Assembly (NCBI RefSeq): GCF_022758235.1
Contig: NZ_JALEBG010000001.1
Span: 1,798,001-1,862,000, forward strand
From: Pontibacter liquoris
GTDB taxonomy: Bacteria > Bacteroidota > Bacteroidia > Cytophagales > Hymenobacteraceae
Direction of reading: 5' to 3'
DNA: 64,000 nt
Shown: piece after piece, positions 35,511-45,446 of the stretch
Layout of the letters: each line of letters starts with the position of its first letter
How positions within the stretch are numbered: the stretch's first letter is position 1
Program-made: the position numbers and the translations under genes
Notes under the pieces: model-generated
Told to the model about the DNA's origin: nothing
What the model saw: the letters and a program-made list of their open reading frames with translations, nothing else
The model's database searches: none

Positions 35511-36619
35511 CGAAAAAGATTGCCGTGCTCCCCGGAGATGGCATTGGACCGGAAGTGTGCCAGGAAGCCATTCGTGTGCTGGAGGCTGTTTGTGAAAAAT
35601 TTGGGCACCAGTTTACGTTCGATACGCAGCTGATGGGCGCCTGTGCTATAGATGCCACCGGCGAGCCGCTGCCCGCACAAAGTTTACAGGCCTGCCTCGA
35701 AGCAGATGCCATCTTGTTAGGTGCCATCGGAGACCCTAAGTATGATCACGATCCTACGGCTACAGTGCGGCCCGAGCAGGGTTTGCTGAAGCTCCGGAAA
35801 TCGCTTGGATTGTTTGCCAACATCAGGCCGGTTACGGCATACGACGTGTTGCTTCCATATTCGCCTTTAAAAGAAGCGCGTATTGCCGGGGCCGACATGT
35901 TGTTCTTCCGGGAACTTACAGGAGGCATTTATTTTGGCGAAAAAGGCCGGCAAGGCAATACCGCCTACGACCACTGTACCTATAGCCGGATTGAAATTTT
36001 ACGGATTGCCCGATTGGCCTTTGAGGCAGCCGAAAGCAGGCGCAAAAAACTAACGCTGGTTGACAAAGCCAATGTGCTGGAAACCTCGCGTTTATGGCGC
36101 GAAGTGGTACAGGAAATAGCAGGGGATTATCCTGGCGTAGCCGTGGACTACCTGTATGTCGATAATGCCGCCATGCAACTGATCCTCAATCCAAAGCAGT
36201 TCGATGTGATCCTGACTGAGAACATGTTCGGGGATATTCTCTCGGATGAAGCTTCCGTGATCGCCGGTTCGCTGGGGCTGTTGCCCTCTGCGTCTGTCGG
36301 GGAGAAGGCCGCGCTTTTTGAACCCATCCATGGCTCATACCCACAGGCCAAAGGGCGCAATATTGCAAACCCCATCGCCACTATTTTATCTGCCGCCATG
36401 ATGCTGGAGCATTTTGGCTTGCAAACCGAAGCCGACCTGGTGAAGAAAGCCGTGCAACAGGCGCTGGATAAAAAGATACTCACACCTGACCTGACTTCGC
36501 CCGCCGAAGCTTACACAACGGAGCAGGTAGGGACCTTTATCGCTTATTTTGTACAGGAAGGAGCGGATGATCTGCCACACAAAGAGAACATAGAGGTAGG
36601 AATGAGCACAATTATTTAA
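35498..36619 (+). CDS. leuB: 3-isopropylmalate dehydrogenase
   Basis: A 373-residue NAD-dependent enzyme that oxidises and decarboxylates 3-isopropylmalate. Motifs include [11 protein letters not shown], the Arg-rich substrate region with [28 protein letters not shown], and [12 protein letters not shown], which supplies metal-binding Asp residues. Length is normal. It is the last gene of the leucine operon and is followed by a very strong hairpin at 36639-36697. Confidence 0.96.
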   Translation: MGVLTKKIAVLPGDGIGPEVCQEAIRVLEAVCEKFGHQFTFDTQLMGACAIDATGEPLPAQSLQACLEADAILLGAIGDPKYDHDPTATVRPEQGLLKLRKSLGLFANIRPVTAYDVLLPYSPLKEARIAGADMLFFRELTGGIYFGEKGRQGNTAYDHCTYSRIEILRIARLAFEAAESRRKKLTLVDKANVLETSRLWREVVQEIAGDYPGVAVDYLYVDNAAMQLILNPKQFDVILTENMFGDILSDEASVIAGSLGLLPSASVGEKAALFEPIHGSYPQAKGRNIANPIATILSAAMMLEHFGLQTEADLVKKAVQQALDKKILTPDLTSPAEAYTTEQVGTFIAYFVQEGADDLPHKENIEVGMSTII

Positions 36620-36638
36620 TCGGGCAGAAATTTCCGCT

Positions 36639-36697
36639 ATAAAACAGGCAAGGGCCGGAAAGGAATATACTTCTTTCCCGGCCCTTGCCTGTTTTAT
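36639..36697 (+). terminator. Strong hairpin terminator after leuB
   Basis: A perfect 20-bp stem (36639-36658 with 36678-36697) encloses a 19-base loop whose own ends (AAAG and CTTT) can pair further. The loop contains a TATACTT copy. The following T tract is short (GTTTTAT), and the symmetric stem may act in either direction. Confidence 0.8.
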
Positions 36698-37010
36698 AAA
36701 CTTCACTTTAAGTATAAGGAATGCATTTCGTCTTTTTCTATTTTCCTTTTCTGCCCCTTAAAGCAGAGCATACTTTCGGCAGATCAGCAGGCGTTTTTCA
36801 CACTCTCCAACTCCCTTGTTTCAGGTCACCCCGAATTAAAATACTACCTTGCAGACGAACAGTTGCCAGTTCCTCTAGAACGATAGTCAAATACAGTCAT
36901 TTTAAAGTATAGCTGAAGAAAGCAGTCGTAGAATTGATTTGGTGATCAGCGCAAAGTCCGCCTTGCGCATTAAAAGAAGAAAAGCAACGCCTTATCCATT
37001 GAACAAGAAC
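36698..37010. other. Intergenic region upstream of the glycosidase-like gene
   Basis: No gene is supported in 313 bases. AAGTATA copies lie near 36710 and 36904. An open frame at 36721-36912 has no coding character. No exact TAnnTTTG box was found. Confidence 0.4.
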
Positions 37011-39746
37011 ATGAATCCCATACCTGTTAAAACCACTTTTATACTTTCGCTGCTGCTGCTTGGCGCCTGCCAGACACCTAAACCGGCTGCCGGTACTGTA
37101 GCTATGGCCGAGCACAGCACCACCGCCCCGGCTAAAGCCTTGTGGCAATCTCCTGCTTATGCCATATACCCGGATAGCGTGGTTCAGGGCAACTTCGTCG
37201 CCCGAGTGCTGTCTCCTACCGAGATGACCTCTAATTACAAGAGTCCGGCCAATGCGTTCCTCAGCCCCAAAGTCACCTTCAAATTCAGTATCAATGGCAA
37301 AGACAATGAAATGCTCTCGGGCAAGGATCACCAGTTCGTTTGCCTGGCTGGCGGCGGCTCCTGCCAGACGCCGCTCCTCACGTTTGGCCAGCAGTACGTG
37401 GATACCACTGCGGTTCCGGCCAACACCTACTTGGCCCCCAACACCGAATTGAAGATCCGGCTGGACATGCGTCCGGTGCTGGCGGCATTTAAAAAGCAGG
37501 GCTATTATACTACCTTTAATGGCGATAAGCTCTACAAAGAGGATTTCAAGGGTGTGTTTGTGGCCGGTAGTACCAGTCCGTTGATCTGGGATTTCGATAA
37601 CCTAGCTAACCATCAGGAACTGGCTCTTAAGGACCCGGACGCTGACGGCATCTATGAAACCACACTCAAAATGAACGCGCCGCAGGATGATAAGACCACA
37701 GCCTCGCACTGGCAGCTTTCAAAAGACATTGCTGCTTTCCCGCAGTATACTTCGCCGTACCCGGTGGCTGACGCGATTTACAACCTTTCGCTGGAGGAAA
37801 TGATCCGGGCTGTGGAGCCCGACAGCACCTTCCGCACAGGAAAAGAGTGGGCGGGTGTATGGACGCGCGACATCAGCTACAGCATTATCCTTTCCATGGC
37901 TGCGCTGCAGCCCCGCGTGGCCCGCTATAGCCTAATGTGCAAGGTCAAAGACGGGCACATTATTCAGGATACTGGCACCGGCGGCGCATATCCGGTTTCC
38001 ACCGATCGTATTATCTGGGCCACCGCTGCCTGGGAGCTCTACAAGGTAACGGGCGATGCGGACTGGCTGAAGGAAGCTTACCAGATCATCCGGAACTCGA
38101 TGGAAGCCGATGTAAAGAATGCTTACGATGCGACTACCGGCCTGGTCCGCGGCGAATCCTCTTTCCTGGACTGGCGCGAGCAAACGTACCCGGAATGGAT
38201 GCAGCCCGTGGATATCTACGAGTCAGAGAACCTGGGCACCAACGCCGTGCATTACCAGGCCAACGTAATCCTGGCGCAGATGGCAAAGCTGTTAAATGAT
38301 AAGGAGGCCGCTGCCAAGTATAACCAGGTAGCCGAAAAGATCAAAACAAGTATGAACGAGCACCTGTGGCTCGCCGACAAAGGGTACTATAGCCAATATC
38401 GTTACGGGCGTAATTTTAAAACAATCTCGCCTAAAGCTGAAGCACTGGGCGAGGCACTGACTATCCTGTTTGGCATAGCGGACGCTGAGAAACAGGCTCA
38501 GCTTGTCGCCAGCACGCCCATTACAGCTTTTGGCATTCCGTGCATCTCTCCGCAAATACCGGGTATTCCGCCGTACCACAACAATGCCGTGTGGCCCTTT
38601 GTGCAAGCCTACTGGACAATGGCCTCGGCCAAAGCCGGCAACGAAGCAGCGGTGGTGGAAAGTATAGGCGCCATTTACCGCCCTACGGCCCTGTGGCTCA
38701 CCAACAAGGAAAACTTTGTAGCCGCCAACGGCGATTATGCCGGTACGCAGATCAACTCGAGCAACATGCTCTGGAGCTTGTCAGGAAACCTTGGCCTAGT
38801 GTATAAGGTGCTTTTCGGGATGGAGTTTCAGGCCAGCAGCCTCGTGTTTAAACCTTTTGTGCCAGAAATTTATGGCGGCGCACGTAAGCTGACCAACTTC
38901 AAGTATAGGGGCGCGGTGCTGAACGTAGAGATGAATGGCTATGGAAATGAGATCCGCTCTATTACGATGGATGGTAAGCCGTTGGCTGACGCAGAAGTGC
39001 CAGCCTCGCTTACGGGAAGCCATACGATCAAAATAGAGCTGGCAAATAACACCATCGGCGGAGAAGTGAACAAACAGGAAGTGCAGTTTGCCCCCCTGAC
39101 GCCTGCGGTAACTTATACTTCCGATTCCCTGCAATGGAAGCCGGTTGATGGCGCAGTGAAGTATAGCTTGCTGCAAAATGGCCAGCAGTTGCTCACCACC
39201 GCTGCCTCTGAAGCTAAGCTGCCTATCTCCGCTACTTATGCTGCCTTCCAGGTTATTGCCATGGATGAGAAAGGGCTGGAGTCCTTTGCAAGCGAGCCGG
39301 TGGTGGTACTGGGCAAGGTGCGCCAGGTATACGAGCTGGAAAAGATGACCAAAAAAGCCAGCCAGCAGTATAAAGGCTATTCGGGTAGCGGCTTTGTGGA
39401 GATCAGCAAAACGCGCAACAAGAAGCTAACAATGAAAGTATCCGTGCCCGAAGCCGGGGTGTATGCCCTGGATTTCCGATATGCAAATGGCAACGGACCG
39501 ATCAACACCAGCAACAAATGCGCTATCCGTACACTCCGAAACGGCAATACCTTCGTGGGTACGGTGGTGATGCCGCAACGCGGCGAAGGCGAGTGGTCGG
39601 ACTGGGGCTTTACGAATGCCGTGCAGGTGCCGCTGGAAAAAGGAACCCATACTTTGACGCTATCCCTGGAGGCAGCCAACGAGAACATGAACGGCGAAGT
39701 AAATCAGGCTATGCTCGACTATCTTCGGGTCTATAAAATAAACTAA
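37011..39746 (+). CDS. Secreted six-hairpin glycosidase-like lipoprotein with C-terminal carbohydrate-binding-like domain
   Basis: A 911-residue lipoprotein. I chose the ATG at 37011 because it starts a signal peptide with lipobox (LLLGAC). After an N-terminal beta domain comes an (alpha/alpha)6-barrel catalytic part from about residue 250 with GVWTRDISYSIILSMA, YPVSTDRIIWATAAWELY, SSFLDWREQTYPEW and IPPYHNNAVWPFVQAYW. This resembles glycogen-debranching or MGH1/GH63-like glycosidases. A beta domain follows, and residues from about 770 (VYELEKMTKKA to MLDYLRVYKIN) look like a CBM6/35 module. The substrate is unknown. At least six AAGTATA copies lie inside the gene in different frames. Confidence 0.78.
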   Translation: MNPIPVKTTFILSLLLLGACQTPKPAAGTVAMAEHSTTAPAKALWQSPAYAIYPDSVVQGNFVARVLSPTEMTSNYKSPANAFLSPKVTFKFSINGKDNEMLSGKDHQFVCLAGGGSCQTPLLTFGQQYVDTTAVPANTYLAPNTELKIRLDMRPVLAAFKKQGYYTTFNGDKLYKEDFKGVFVAGSTSPLIWDFDNLANHQELALKDPDADGIYETTLKMNAPQDDKTTASHWQLSKDIAAFPQYTSPYPVADAIYNLSLEEMIRAVEPDSTFRTGKEWAGVWTRDISYSIILSMAALQPRVARYSLMCKVKDGHIIQDTGTGGAYPVSTDRIIWATAAWELYKVTGDADWLKEAYQIIRNSMEADVKNAYDATTGLVRGESSFLDWREQTYPEWMQPVDIYESENLGTNAVHYQANVILAQMAKLLNDKEAAAKYNQVAEKIKTSMNEHLWLADKGYYSQYRYGRNFKTISPKAEALGEALTILFGIADAEKQAQLVASTPITAFGIPCISPQIPGIPPYHNNAVWPFVQAYWTMASAKAGNEAAVVESIGAIYRPTALWLTNKENFVAANGDYAGTQINSSNMLWSLSGNLGLVYKVLFGMEFQASSLVFKPFVPEIYGGARKLTNFKYRGAVLNVEMNGYGNEIRSITMDGKPLADAEVPASLTGSHTIKIELANNTIGGEVNKQEVQFAPLTPAVTYTSDSLQWKPVDGAVKYSLLQNGQQLLTTAASEAKLPISATYAAFQVIAMDEKGLESFASEPVVVLGKVRQVYELEKMTKKASQQYKGYSGSGFVEISKTRNKKLTMKVSVPEAGVYALDFRYANGNGPINTSNKCAIRTLRNGNTFVGTVVMPQRGEGEWSDWGFTNAVQVPLEKGTHTLTLSLEAANENMNGEVNQAMLDYLRVYKIN

Positions 39747-39812
39747 CCCAAACTTGCTGGGCAAGATGTCAGTTGTCTTCTCAATTGATTAGGAGTCCAA
39801 GAGATCATCAGA

Positions 39813-39854
39813 AAAGCCAGTGGGCAGCACCAAACGGTGCTGCCCACTGGCTTT
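39813..39854. terminator. Bidirectional terminator-like hairpin
   Basis: A perfect 19-bp stem (39813-39831 with 39836-39854) with the loop AAAC lies between the convergent glycosidase-like and EEP genes. T tracts are short on both sides. Confidence 0.75.
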
Positions 39855-39905
39855 CTGGTTTATACTTGATGTAAATTATGTTAGCGGGAATTCCGCTCTC
39901 GGGTG

Positions 39906-40760
39906 CTACTTTTTAGCAGCAAAGCTTAACTCTACCAGTACCGGGAAATGGTCGGATGGAAATTTGCCAAAGTAGGTATCTGTCAGTAAGCCCCACTTGT
40001 TTACGCCGAAGCCTTGCGTAACAAACACATGATCGATGATGCCTTTTTCATGAAAGGCCGGATCAAACCCGTTAAATGAGCCATTCAGGGCATAAGGCTT
40101 TGCCGTTAGTTTGTAGGTGTCCTGTAAAAGGCCAGAGTTAGCCAGGGCCTGGTACCAATTGCTTTCATGATCGCCATTCAGGTCTCCGGTAAGAATAACC
40201 GGCTCTTTTCCGGCTATTTCTTTTATCCTGTGCAGGATGAGTTTGCTGCTCTCATTTCGAGCCTGCACGCCCTGGTGATCGAAGTGGGTGTTGAAGAAAT
40301 AGAACTTCTTTTTTGTATTCAGGTCCTGCAAGTATACCCAGGAGGTGATGCGGTTACAGCAAGTCGCATCCCAACCGAGCGAGGGTTTATCCGGTGTTTC
40401 AGAGAGCCAGAAGTCCCCTTTATTCAACAGCTTGAAGCGGTCCTTTTTAAAGAAAATAGCCGCATGCTCTCCTTTCTCTTTTCCATCGTCCCGGCCTTTT
40501 CCATAGCGCTCATACCCGGGCAAAGTCTTGCTTAGATCATCCAGCTGGTTCTTCAAGCCTTCCTGTGTTCCGAAAACATCAAAGTCATGATAGCGGATTA
40601 ATGCTGTGATAGCTGGCGCCCTGTTTACCCATAGGTTACCAGTATCTGACTGGTTGTCGAACCGAATGTTGTAGGAGCCAACGGTTAGCTTTTGTGCATT
40701 GCTTATACCAGCGCAATAGCAAAATAATATTAGGGAAAGAAGAAAGCATCTGACGATCAT
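39906..40760 (-). CDS. Secreted endonuclease/exonuclease/phosphatase (EEP) family hydrolase
   Basis: A 284-residue protein with signal peptide (MIVRCFLLSLILFCYCAGIS, cleavage near NAQ) and one EEP domain. Motifs: SYNIRFDN, GTQEGL (catalytic Glu), NTHFDHQG, TGDLNGD, and the final SDHFPV. The family includes DNases, sphingomyelinases and inositol phosphatases. Closest in style to secreted Bacteroidota phosphodiesterases acting outside the cytoplasm. Its partner or substrate is not known. It converges with the glycosidase-like gene. Confidence 0.9.
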   Translation of the reverse strand: MIVRCFLLSLILFCYCAGISNAQKLTVGSYNIRFDNQSDTGNLWVNRAPAITALIRYHDFDVFGTQEGLKNQLDDLSKTLPGYERYGKGRDDGKEKGEHAAIFFKKDRFKLLNKGDFWLSETPDKPSLGWDATCCNRITSWVYLQDLNTKKKFYFFNTHFDHQGVQARNESSKLILHRIKEIAGKEPVILTGDLNGDHESNWYQALANSGLLQDTYKLTAKPYALNGSFNGFDPAFHEKGIIDHVFVTQGFGVNKWGLLTDTYFGKFPSDHFPVLVELSFAAKK

Positions 40761-41086
40761 AGGTTTTATCGAATAGGGTTTAAAAAAACAATTGACCTTG
40801 CTATACTGAAAGATAAGATCAAATTAAGTGTTTACCCCGGTATTCCAAAGCAGGTGGCGGTAGAAAGTCAAGTTATTTGCCCTCCGCCTAGGCGCAAAAA
40901 AAATTGATGGCTAAACTTCTGCCATGCGTTATACCTTAGTTGTGGAGCACAGTTACAGGTATTACTTGATGATCAGGAGTGCCATAAAAGTTAAGTATAA
41001 GCTATGCAGTGGAAACGATAAGTGGAAGTAGATTAGCAACATCGAATAGCCAATAGCCTGAGGAGGGTATTAATAGTAAAAAAAAT
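40761..41086. other. Intergenic region
   Basis: No gene is supported. One AAGTATA copy lies near 40993. No promoter box was identified for the EEP gene. Confidence 0.4.
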
Positions 41087-41119
41087 CCGCTGCTCCGGCC
41101 ATCAGGCATTAGCAGCGGA
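41079..41119 (-). terminator. Intrinsic terminator after the STAS-like gene
   Basis: On the minus strand, TCCGCTGCT and AGCAGCGGA form a 9-bp stem followed by a run of T residues (A run at 41079-41086 on the plus strand), just behind the stop at 41127. Confidence 0.85.
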
Positions 41120-41126
41120 AATGAAT

Positions 41127-41513
41127 TTAAGCGTACTCCCCGGTTGCTTCAGCAGCTCTGCCGATTAAGGCTTTGTTTAGGAGGGTGTATGCCTCGTCGA
41201 GGGTGGGGGCGAAGTACAGGATGTGATCTAAGCGGAGTAATTTGGTGAGCCGTAATACCTGCGGATTATTGCCAAACAAGATGATACTGGTCTTCTTTGC
41301 GTGCAGGTGCAGCAGGTTGTTTATATACCCGCTGAAGCCGTAATTATTCTTTATCAGGTGCCTGATGCTGGCACAATCCACTAAAACATACTTGTCTTCA
41401 GTAAAGGGGAGTTTTTCAATTTCATCGGCGAGAAGTTGGAAATCAGCTTCCAGAATGGTACCCTCTGCTAGCAGCAGATTAGCACCTTGTTGGTGTGTTA
41501 TGGTCAGGTTCAT
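41127..41513 (-). CDS. Small STAS-like protein
   Basis: A 128-residue cytoplasmic protein. I chose the ATG at 41513 (MNLTITHQQG); the frame is open to 41549. The pattern beta-beta-helix-beta (YVLVDCASIRHLI), helix, beta (TSIILFGN), helix and a final DEAYTLLNKAL resembles STAS or SpoIIAA-like folds used in regulation. The usual phosphorylated Ser of RsbV/SpoIIAA is not clearly present. It stands alone with its own terminator. It may be a partner of signalling proteins such as the phosphatase at 22533, which is inference. Confidence 0.6.
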   Translation of the reverse strand: MNLTITHQQGANLLLAEGTILEADFQLLADEIEKLPFTEDKYVLVDCASIRHLIKNNYGFSGYINNLLHLHAKKTSIILFGNNPQVLRLTKLLRLDHILYFAPTLDEAYTLLNKALIGRAAEATGEYA

Positions 41514-42514
41514 GGGGAGAAATATAGCGTTGAAAAAAGGCTGCAGCACATTAAACTGCTTCCTTTATTTTGTACTATAATGTTGCCCGAAAGTTGGCTA
41601 AGTACCCCGGTGGTATTGATGTTTGGTAGTATATTCCATGCGTGATGTGGTAACTACGCAGCAGCTGTATTTGTACGTAACCCGGGTTGTTTTATGGCGT
41701 CAATCATACGGCAGGCACGATAATTTACTTTCCTTACGTTGCCTCCAGCCGATGTTCCTCCGGTTGCCTTCAATAGTGTTGACAGCAACTATATGGTTGC
41801 TGTCATATCATAAAATCCGTTTGCTTACTTCCTGAAAGAGGGTGTGGAATCTATTGGCTGGATGGAACTGAAGCGCAACCATAGCCTGTTGTAAATACGT
41901 AGTTTAGGCGCGTAAAACCTGTATTTATTAGCTTAAAGACTGATTATACTTCAGGCAGTTTGACCTGCTGCCTGCAGGGGTGTATCTTTAACATAATAAT
42001 AGATTATTTTTTAAGAAACAGTCCTATTTCCGGCGCTGTCCTGATCTATAAAATTTGCGTGCAGCCATCCCTTTGCTGTGTGTTGGCTGGCTTTACATTG
42101 CTGCTGTATTATTACCTGCTAGTAATATTAAACCTGTTTTTATGCATCAAAGAACAAGTTACGTATACCAACAGGATTGCTTTTAGTAGGTATAAGTAGG
42201 TAAGTATAAACCTGCTGCAATCCAAACGAAGCGTTGTAACATGTGCTGTTTCCGGGCGCATGTATAGGTTATGTTAGCTAAACATGCCCTTGCTGTTGTT
42301 TATAGTTGACCAATAGCCGGAATTGCCCGTTATAGGTTGTGCTGGAGTGTTAACCTTTCGTCTTAAGGTTGGTTGCTTATCCAGCAGCAGAATGGCTGCC
42401 CTTTCCTGTCATCTTTGTAGTAAAGGGAAGAAAGTGGAGCGGCAGCAACACGGCCTGCACCAGCCGTAAAAAAACAGGTGCAATGCGAACTAAGTGCGAG
42501 ATGGTACTTTATTT
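41514..42514. other. 1-kb gene-poor region
   Basis: No convincing gene. Short open frames at 41623-41835 and 41960-42199 have no coding character. A perfect inverted repeat TGACAGCAAC/GTTGCTGTCA with a 6-base spacer lies at 41780-41805. AAGTATA copies lie near 41945 and 42201. CATCTTTG at 42410-42417 differs by one base from a -7 box and could serve the response regulator gene. Confidence 0.5.
41780..41805. repeat. Perfect inverted repeat, possible operator or hairpin
   Basis: Two 10-base arms (41780-41789 and 41796-41805) with a 6-base centre TATATG. No T tract follows, so a binding site is as likely as a hairpin. Confidence 0.6.
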
Positions 42515-43192
42515 ATGAAAAAACCCGAAGTGATCAAAGTTATACTTGCCGAAGACCATATGATTCTACGACAGGGCCTGCGGCTGCTGTTGGAACAAGA
42601 CCCCGAAATTGAAGTAATAGGAGAAGCCGGAAATGGCGAAGAATTGCTGGACCTGCTTGCACAAACGCCGGCTGACGTGGTGCTGATGGATATCCATATG
42701 CCTGTGATGGATGGCTTTGAAGCAACCGAGCAGGTATGCGAGCGCTATCCGCAAACCAAGGTCATTGCCCTTTCGATGCTGGATAATGTGCCTTATGTGC
42801 AGAAAATGCTGGCTTGTGGCGCAACAGGTTACCTGCTCAAGACTACGGGGCGCGAAGAACTGAGCGCGGCCATTAAGCTGGTGGCCAGCGGAAACAGCTA
42901 TATCTGCAGTGAGCTTTCCATTAAAGTGCTCACCAAAGAAGCCAATCTGAAAGAAGTTAGGCCGCAGGAGAGCGGCGAGAAAGCCGGCCTTTCCAGGCGC
43001 GAGATAGAAGTGCTCACGCTGATTGCCGAAGGTTTTACAAACGCTGAGATTGCCGATAAGCTGTTTACCAGTAAACGCACCATCGAAACGCACCGCCAGA
43101 ACATTTTGGAGAAAACGCAGGCAAAAAATTCGGCTAACCTCATCAAGTATGCGATCGAGCATAAGATCATCGCCATGGATGACCCGGGCTAA
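42515..43192 (+). CDS. NarL/FixJ-type response regulator
   Basis: A 225-residue two-component regulator. The receiver domain has acidic pocket AEDH near residue 12, the phosphorylated Asp in VVLMDIHMP (about residue 55), and the Lys in LLKTTG. The LuxR helix-turn-helix is LSRREIEVLTLIAEGFTNAE followed by TSKRTIETHRQN (about 155-195). I chose the ATG at 42515 (MKKPEVIKV). No histidine kinase is nearby, so it is an orphan in this window. Genes around it are small signalling-like or unknown proteins. Confidence 0.94.
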   Translation: MKKPEVIKVILAEDHMILRQGLRLLLEQDPEIEVIGEAGNGEELLDLLAQTPADVVLMDIHMPVMDGFEATEQVCERYPQTKVIALSMLDNVPYVQKMLACGATGYLLKTTGREELSAAIKLVASGNSYICSELSIKVLTKEANLKEVRPQESGEKAGLSRREIEVLTLIAEGFTNAEIADKLFTSKRTIETHRQNILEKTQAKNSANLIKYAIEHKIIAMDDPG

Positions 43193-43293
43193 GTATAATG
43201 GCTAGTTAGGAAGTAAAGGGGCCGGTTTGCTGCTTTTAACAAAAGGGAGGAGAAAATTATCAACTATAAGGTAGTGCACCAATCTGTAGCATT

Positions 43294-43596
43294 TTACTGC
43301 TCGTTATGATTTTTGCCTGCTTGCAGGGCCATTCTTTCAAGGCTGGCATGGGCATTCATCAGGCTTCTGAAGGTGCTGTAATCCGTTGAGCCGTAGGTGA
43401 CAGAGTTGTTGTCATAAAAAAAGATCAGCAAGGTATCCTGGAGTTTTTGCAGCAAATGAATTTCGTGCCCTTTTTCCGAACCGGCAGGTATCACCTCTAT
43501 ACTATGTGCCCGGAAGCAAACAGTAAAAGTTGTTATTTTCCTATCAGAAACCCTCTGTTCATAGTCCTGGAGCACGTTAATAATTTCGTTTATCAT
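43294..43596 (-). CDS. Small protein of unknown function
   Basis: A 100-residue cytoplasmic protein (MINEIINVLQDYEQRVSDRK). It alternates helix, beta hairpin (ITTFTVCFRAHSIEVIPAG), and helix, and ends in a hydrophilic tail KNHNEQ. I do not recognise a family. Size and fold pattern recall small STAS or PAS-like partners but there is no firm motif. It converges with the response regulator gene, about 100 bases away. Confidence 0.5.
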   Translation of the reverse strand: MINEIINVLQDYEQRVSDRKITTFTVCFRAHSIEVIPAGSEKGHEIHLLQKLQDTLLIFFYDNNSVTYGSTDYSTFRSLMNAHASLERMALQAGKNHNEQ

Positions 43597-44400
43597 ACAG
43601 GTTTTTTAAAGGGCACCTAATTTATGCCTAGCCCAATAATGCGGCTACCACACGGTAATTACAGGAAAGTACGCTGCATTTGCCTCAGTAGCTTTACCTA
43701 ATTTCCGGTACGTATATTTTACGTTTTACTCTTTAAAACGTCTGTTGCACCCCTATAAAACGATAGCAGAACCGAATTAGGTATAAATGCTATTTCTCTT
43801 CTCTTTTATTCAGGCCCATTTATTCCTGCTGCGCTACCTAAGCCAACCAAATCAAAGGAAGTAATTATGCCTAGGTTCAGGCTTCCGGAAATACCGCCTT
43901 CCACCTAACAAACTAATAGTAGGGAAGCATGGCTGCATAATAAGTAGCAGTTTGAAAAGTTTGTCGGTCTGGTAAGCGCCAGCCAGCATAGGTACTGTTT
44001 TTGAATTAGGAGAATAATGCCGGTTCTTCTTATATCCATTAAGTTGACTTGAGGCTATGTCGATGGCGAGGAGATGCTGATCATGAGCTGCCATATACTT
44101 GTTTGGAAATGACTGAGTGTAGGCTTGAAGTATTTTGATATTAATATATATAGTTATATTTCAATGCAAGTCATAATCATACCTTTTTCGCAGTATTGTT
44201 ACAGGTTTCAGGTATTAGATTAATGCCTTTTACTACCTTTTTTATAAAGTATAAAATTCTTAATCAATTGTTAGTCAATAGATACCATCATTTGCAAGGA
44301 TTAAAAAGGATGCTTCACATAACTTTACTTATTCATTGTAGGAAACAGGAAAACATTTTCTTAATTCTTCGTATAAGTCAAAGGTTTCTGAGTAGTGTTT
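43597..44400. other. Gene-poor AT-rich region
   Basis: No gene is supported in 800 bases. An open frame at 43852-44094 on the minus strand lacks coding character. AAGTATA/TATACTT copies lie near 44095 and 44247. The region upstream of 44401 is AT-rich and may hold its promoter. Confidence 0.4.
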
Positions 44401-44811
44401 ATGGTAAATGTGGATACGCCCCAGTATGCAATCAGGTATAGTGAGGCTTTAAGCTTGGTAGAAGTAAATTGGTATTGCCATGTAACAACTGAGCAGTTGC
44501 AAGGTATTTTCTATCAGGTACTTGATGTGCTGCGGGAGTATAAACCCAGCTATTTCCTAGCCGACACCTGCCATCTGGGTGGATTCCTGCTATCTGACCA
44601 GCTCTGGCTTAAGATCAAGATCTTTCCGGAATTAGAAAAGACTAATGTACAGGGGTTCGCCCGCATCACAGCGCCCGATATCCTGGCCGAAGCCATTAAT
44701 AATACGTTCGAGGATCCTACCCAGACAGATAAGCAATTTAAATTCAACATGCAGTGCTTCCATCACCGAAATGAAGCACTGGAATGGTTGTTTCAGCAGG
44801 CGCAGGCCTGA
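44401..44811 (+). CDS. SpoIIAA/STAS-like protein
   Basis: A 136-residue cytoplasmic protein (MVNVDTPQYAIRYSEALSLV). The order of elements (beta pair with EVNWYCHVTTEQLQGIF, helix, YFLADTCHLGGFLLSDQLW, later helix ALEWLFQQ) fits the SpoIIAA-like family PF11964, seen as single-domain proteins in Bacteroidota. No phosphorylatable Ser motif is obvious. It resembles the protein at 41127 in size and layout, and the two flank the orphan response regulator. Function unknown. Confidence 0.6.
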   Translation: MVNVDTPQYAIRYSEALSLVEVNWYCHVTTEQLQGIFYQVLDVLREYKPSYFLADTCHLGGFLLSDQLWLKIKIFPELEKTNVQGFARITAPDILAEAINNTFEDPTQTDKQFKFNMQCFHHRNEALEWLFQQAQA

Positions 44812-44934
44812 AAAGCAAAAGCCCTGTAGTGGGGGGCTACAGGACTTCTGAATACTAAACACAAACAACCAACAATCTAACTTAATTAATCTTGTATAAT
44901 CTATCGCGGGGTATAAACTTGACGCTGCGCCTCT

Positions 44935-45195
44935 TTAATACCGGATATAGGCGGGCGTATTAATCATATGAAAATGCTCTGCCACCCCTACAAAATAATC
45001 GCCAATAAAAATGCCTGCTCCGCTGCTTACCGCCTTTGTACCCGCATTATAGGTTATTACGCCACCATCAATCGTTGAAAAATCCGTCATCTCTTCCTCC
45101 TGATAATAAAACTTTCTGGCACTTTGAGGTGCGCTGGTGCCTTTGTAGGTACTCTCTGTTACCTTCTGGTGCTTTTTAAGTAAGGCTACATTCAT
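44935..45195 (-). CDS. Small hypothetical protein
   Basis: An 86-residue product from the ATG at 45195 (MNVALLKKHQKVTEST); a GTG at 45222 is possible. The C-terminal half is Gly and aromatic rich (ITYNAGTKAVSSGAGIFIGD). No signal peptide or known family is seen. Coding status is uncertain. Confidence 0.4.
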   Translation of the reverse strand: MNVALLKKHQKVTESTYKGTSAPQSARKFYYQEEEMTDFSTIDGGVITYNAGTKAVSSGAGIFIGDYFVGVAEHFHMINTPAYIRY

Positions 45196-45446
45196 GTGGC
45201 GATGGGTTTTAGGTTCTAACACATGACAAGTTTAATCATTGCTTAGTCCGCGAAGTAGGAATATTTATTTGCATAAGTAACATGAGCGGCGCAGCTGAAA
45301 TATTTAAAATTCGCTATGATTACCCCAGGAATATAGCTCAATTTAGATATTTAGTTCCTGTTTAACGCCTTATATGTCATAATAACGTACCTATGCTGGC
45401 TTTTAGCTTTTAAATCGTGCGTCAAAAAGACTAAAAAGTAACATGT

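Noticed and set aside
36721-36912. 63-codon open frame after the leu operon
   Set aside because: No ribosome-binding context, odd composition, and it lies between a terminator and the next promoter region.
41623-42199. Two short open frames in the 41.5-42.5 kb gap
   Set aside because: They lack start context and domain features and contain unrelated inverted repeats and AAGTATA copies.
43852-44094. 80-codon minus-strand frame
   Set aside because: Composition is not protein-like, no start signal is present, and the surrounding DNA is gene-poor.
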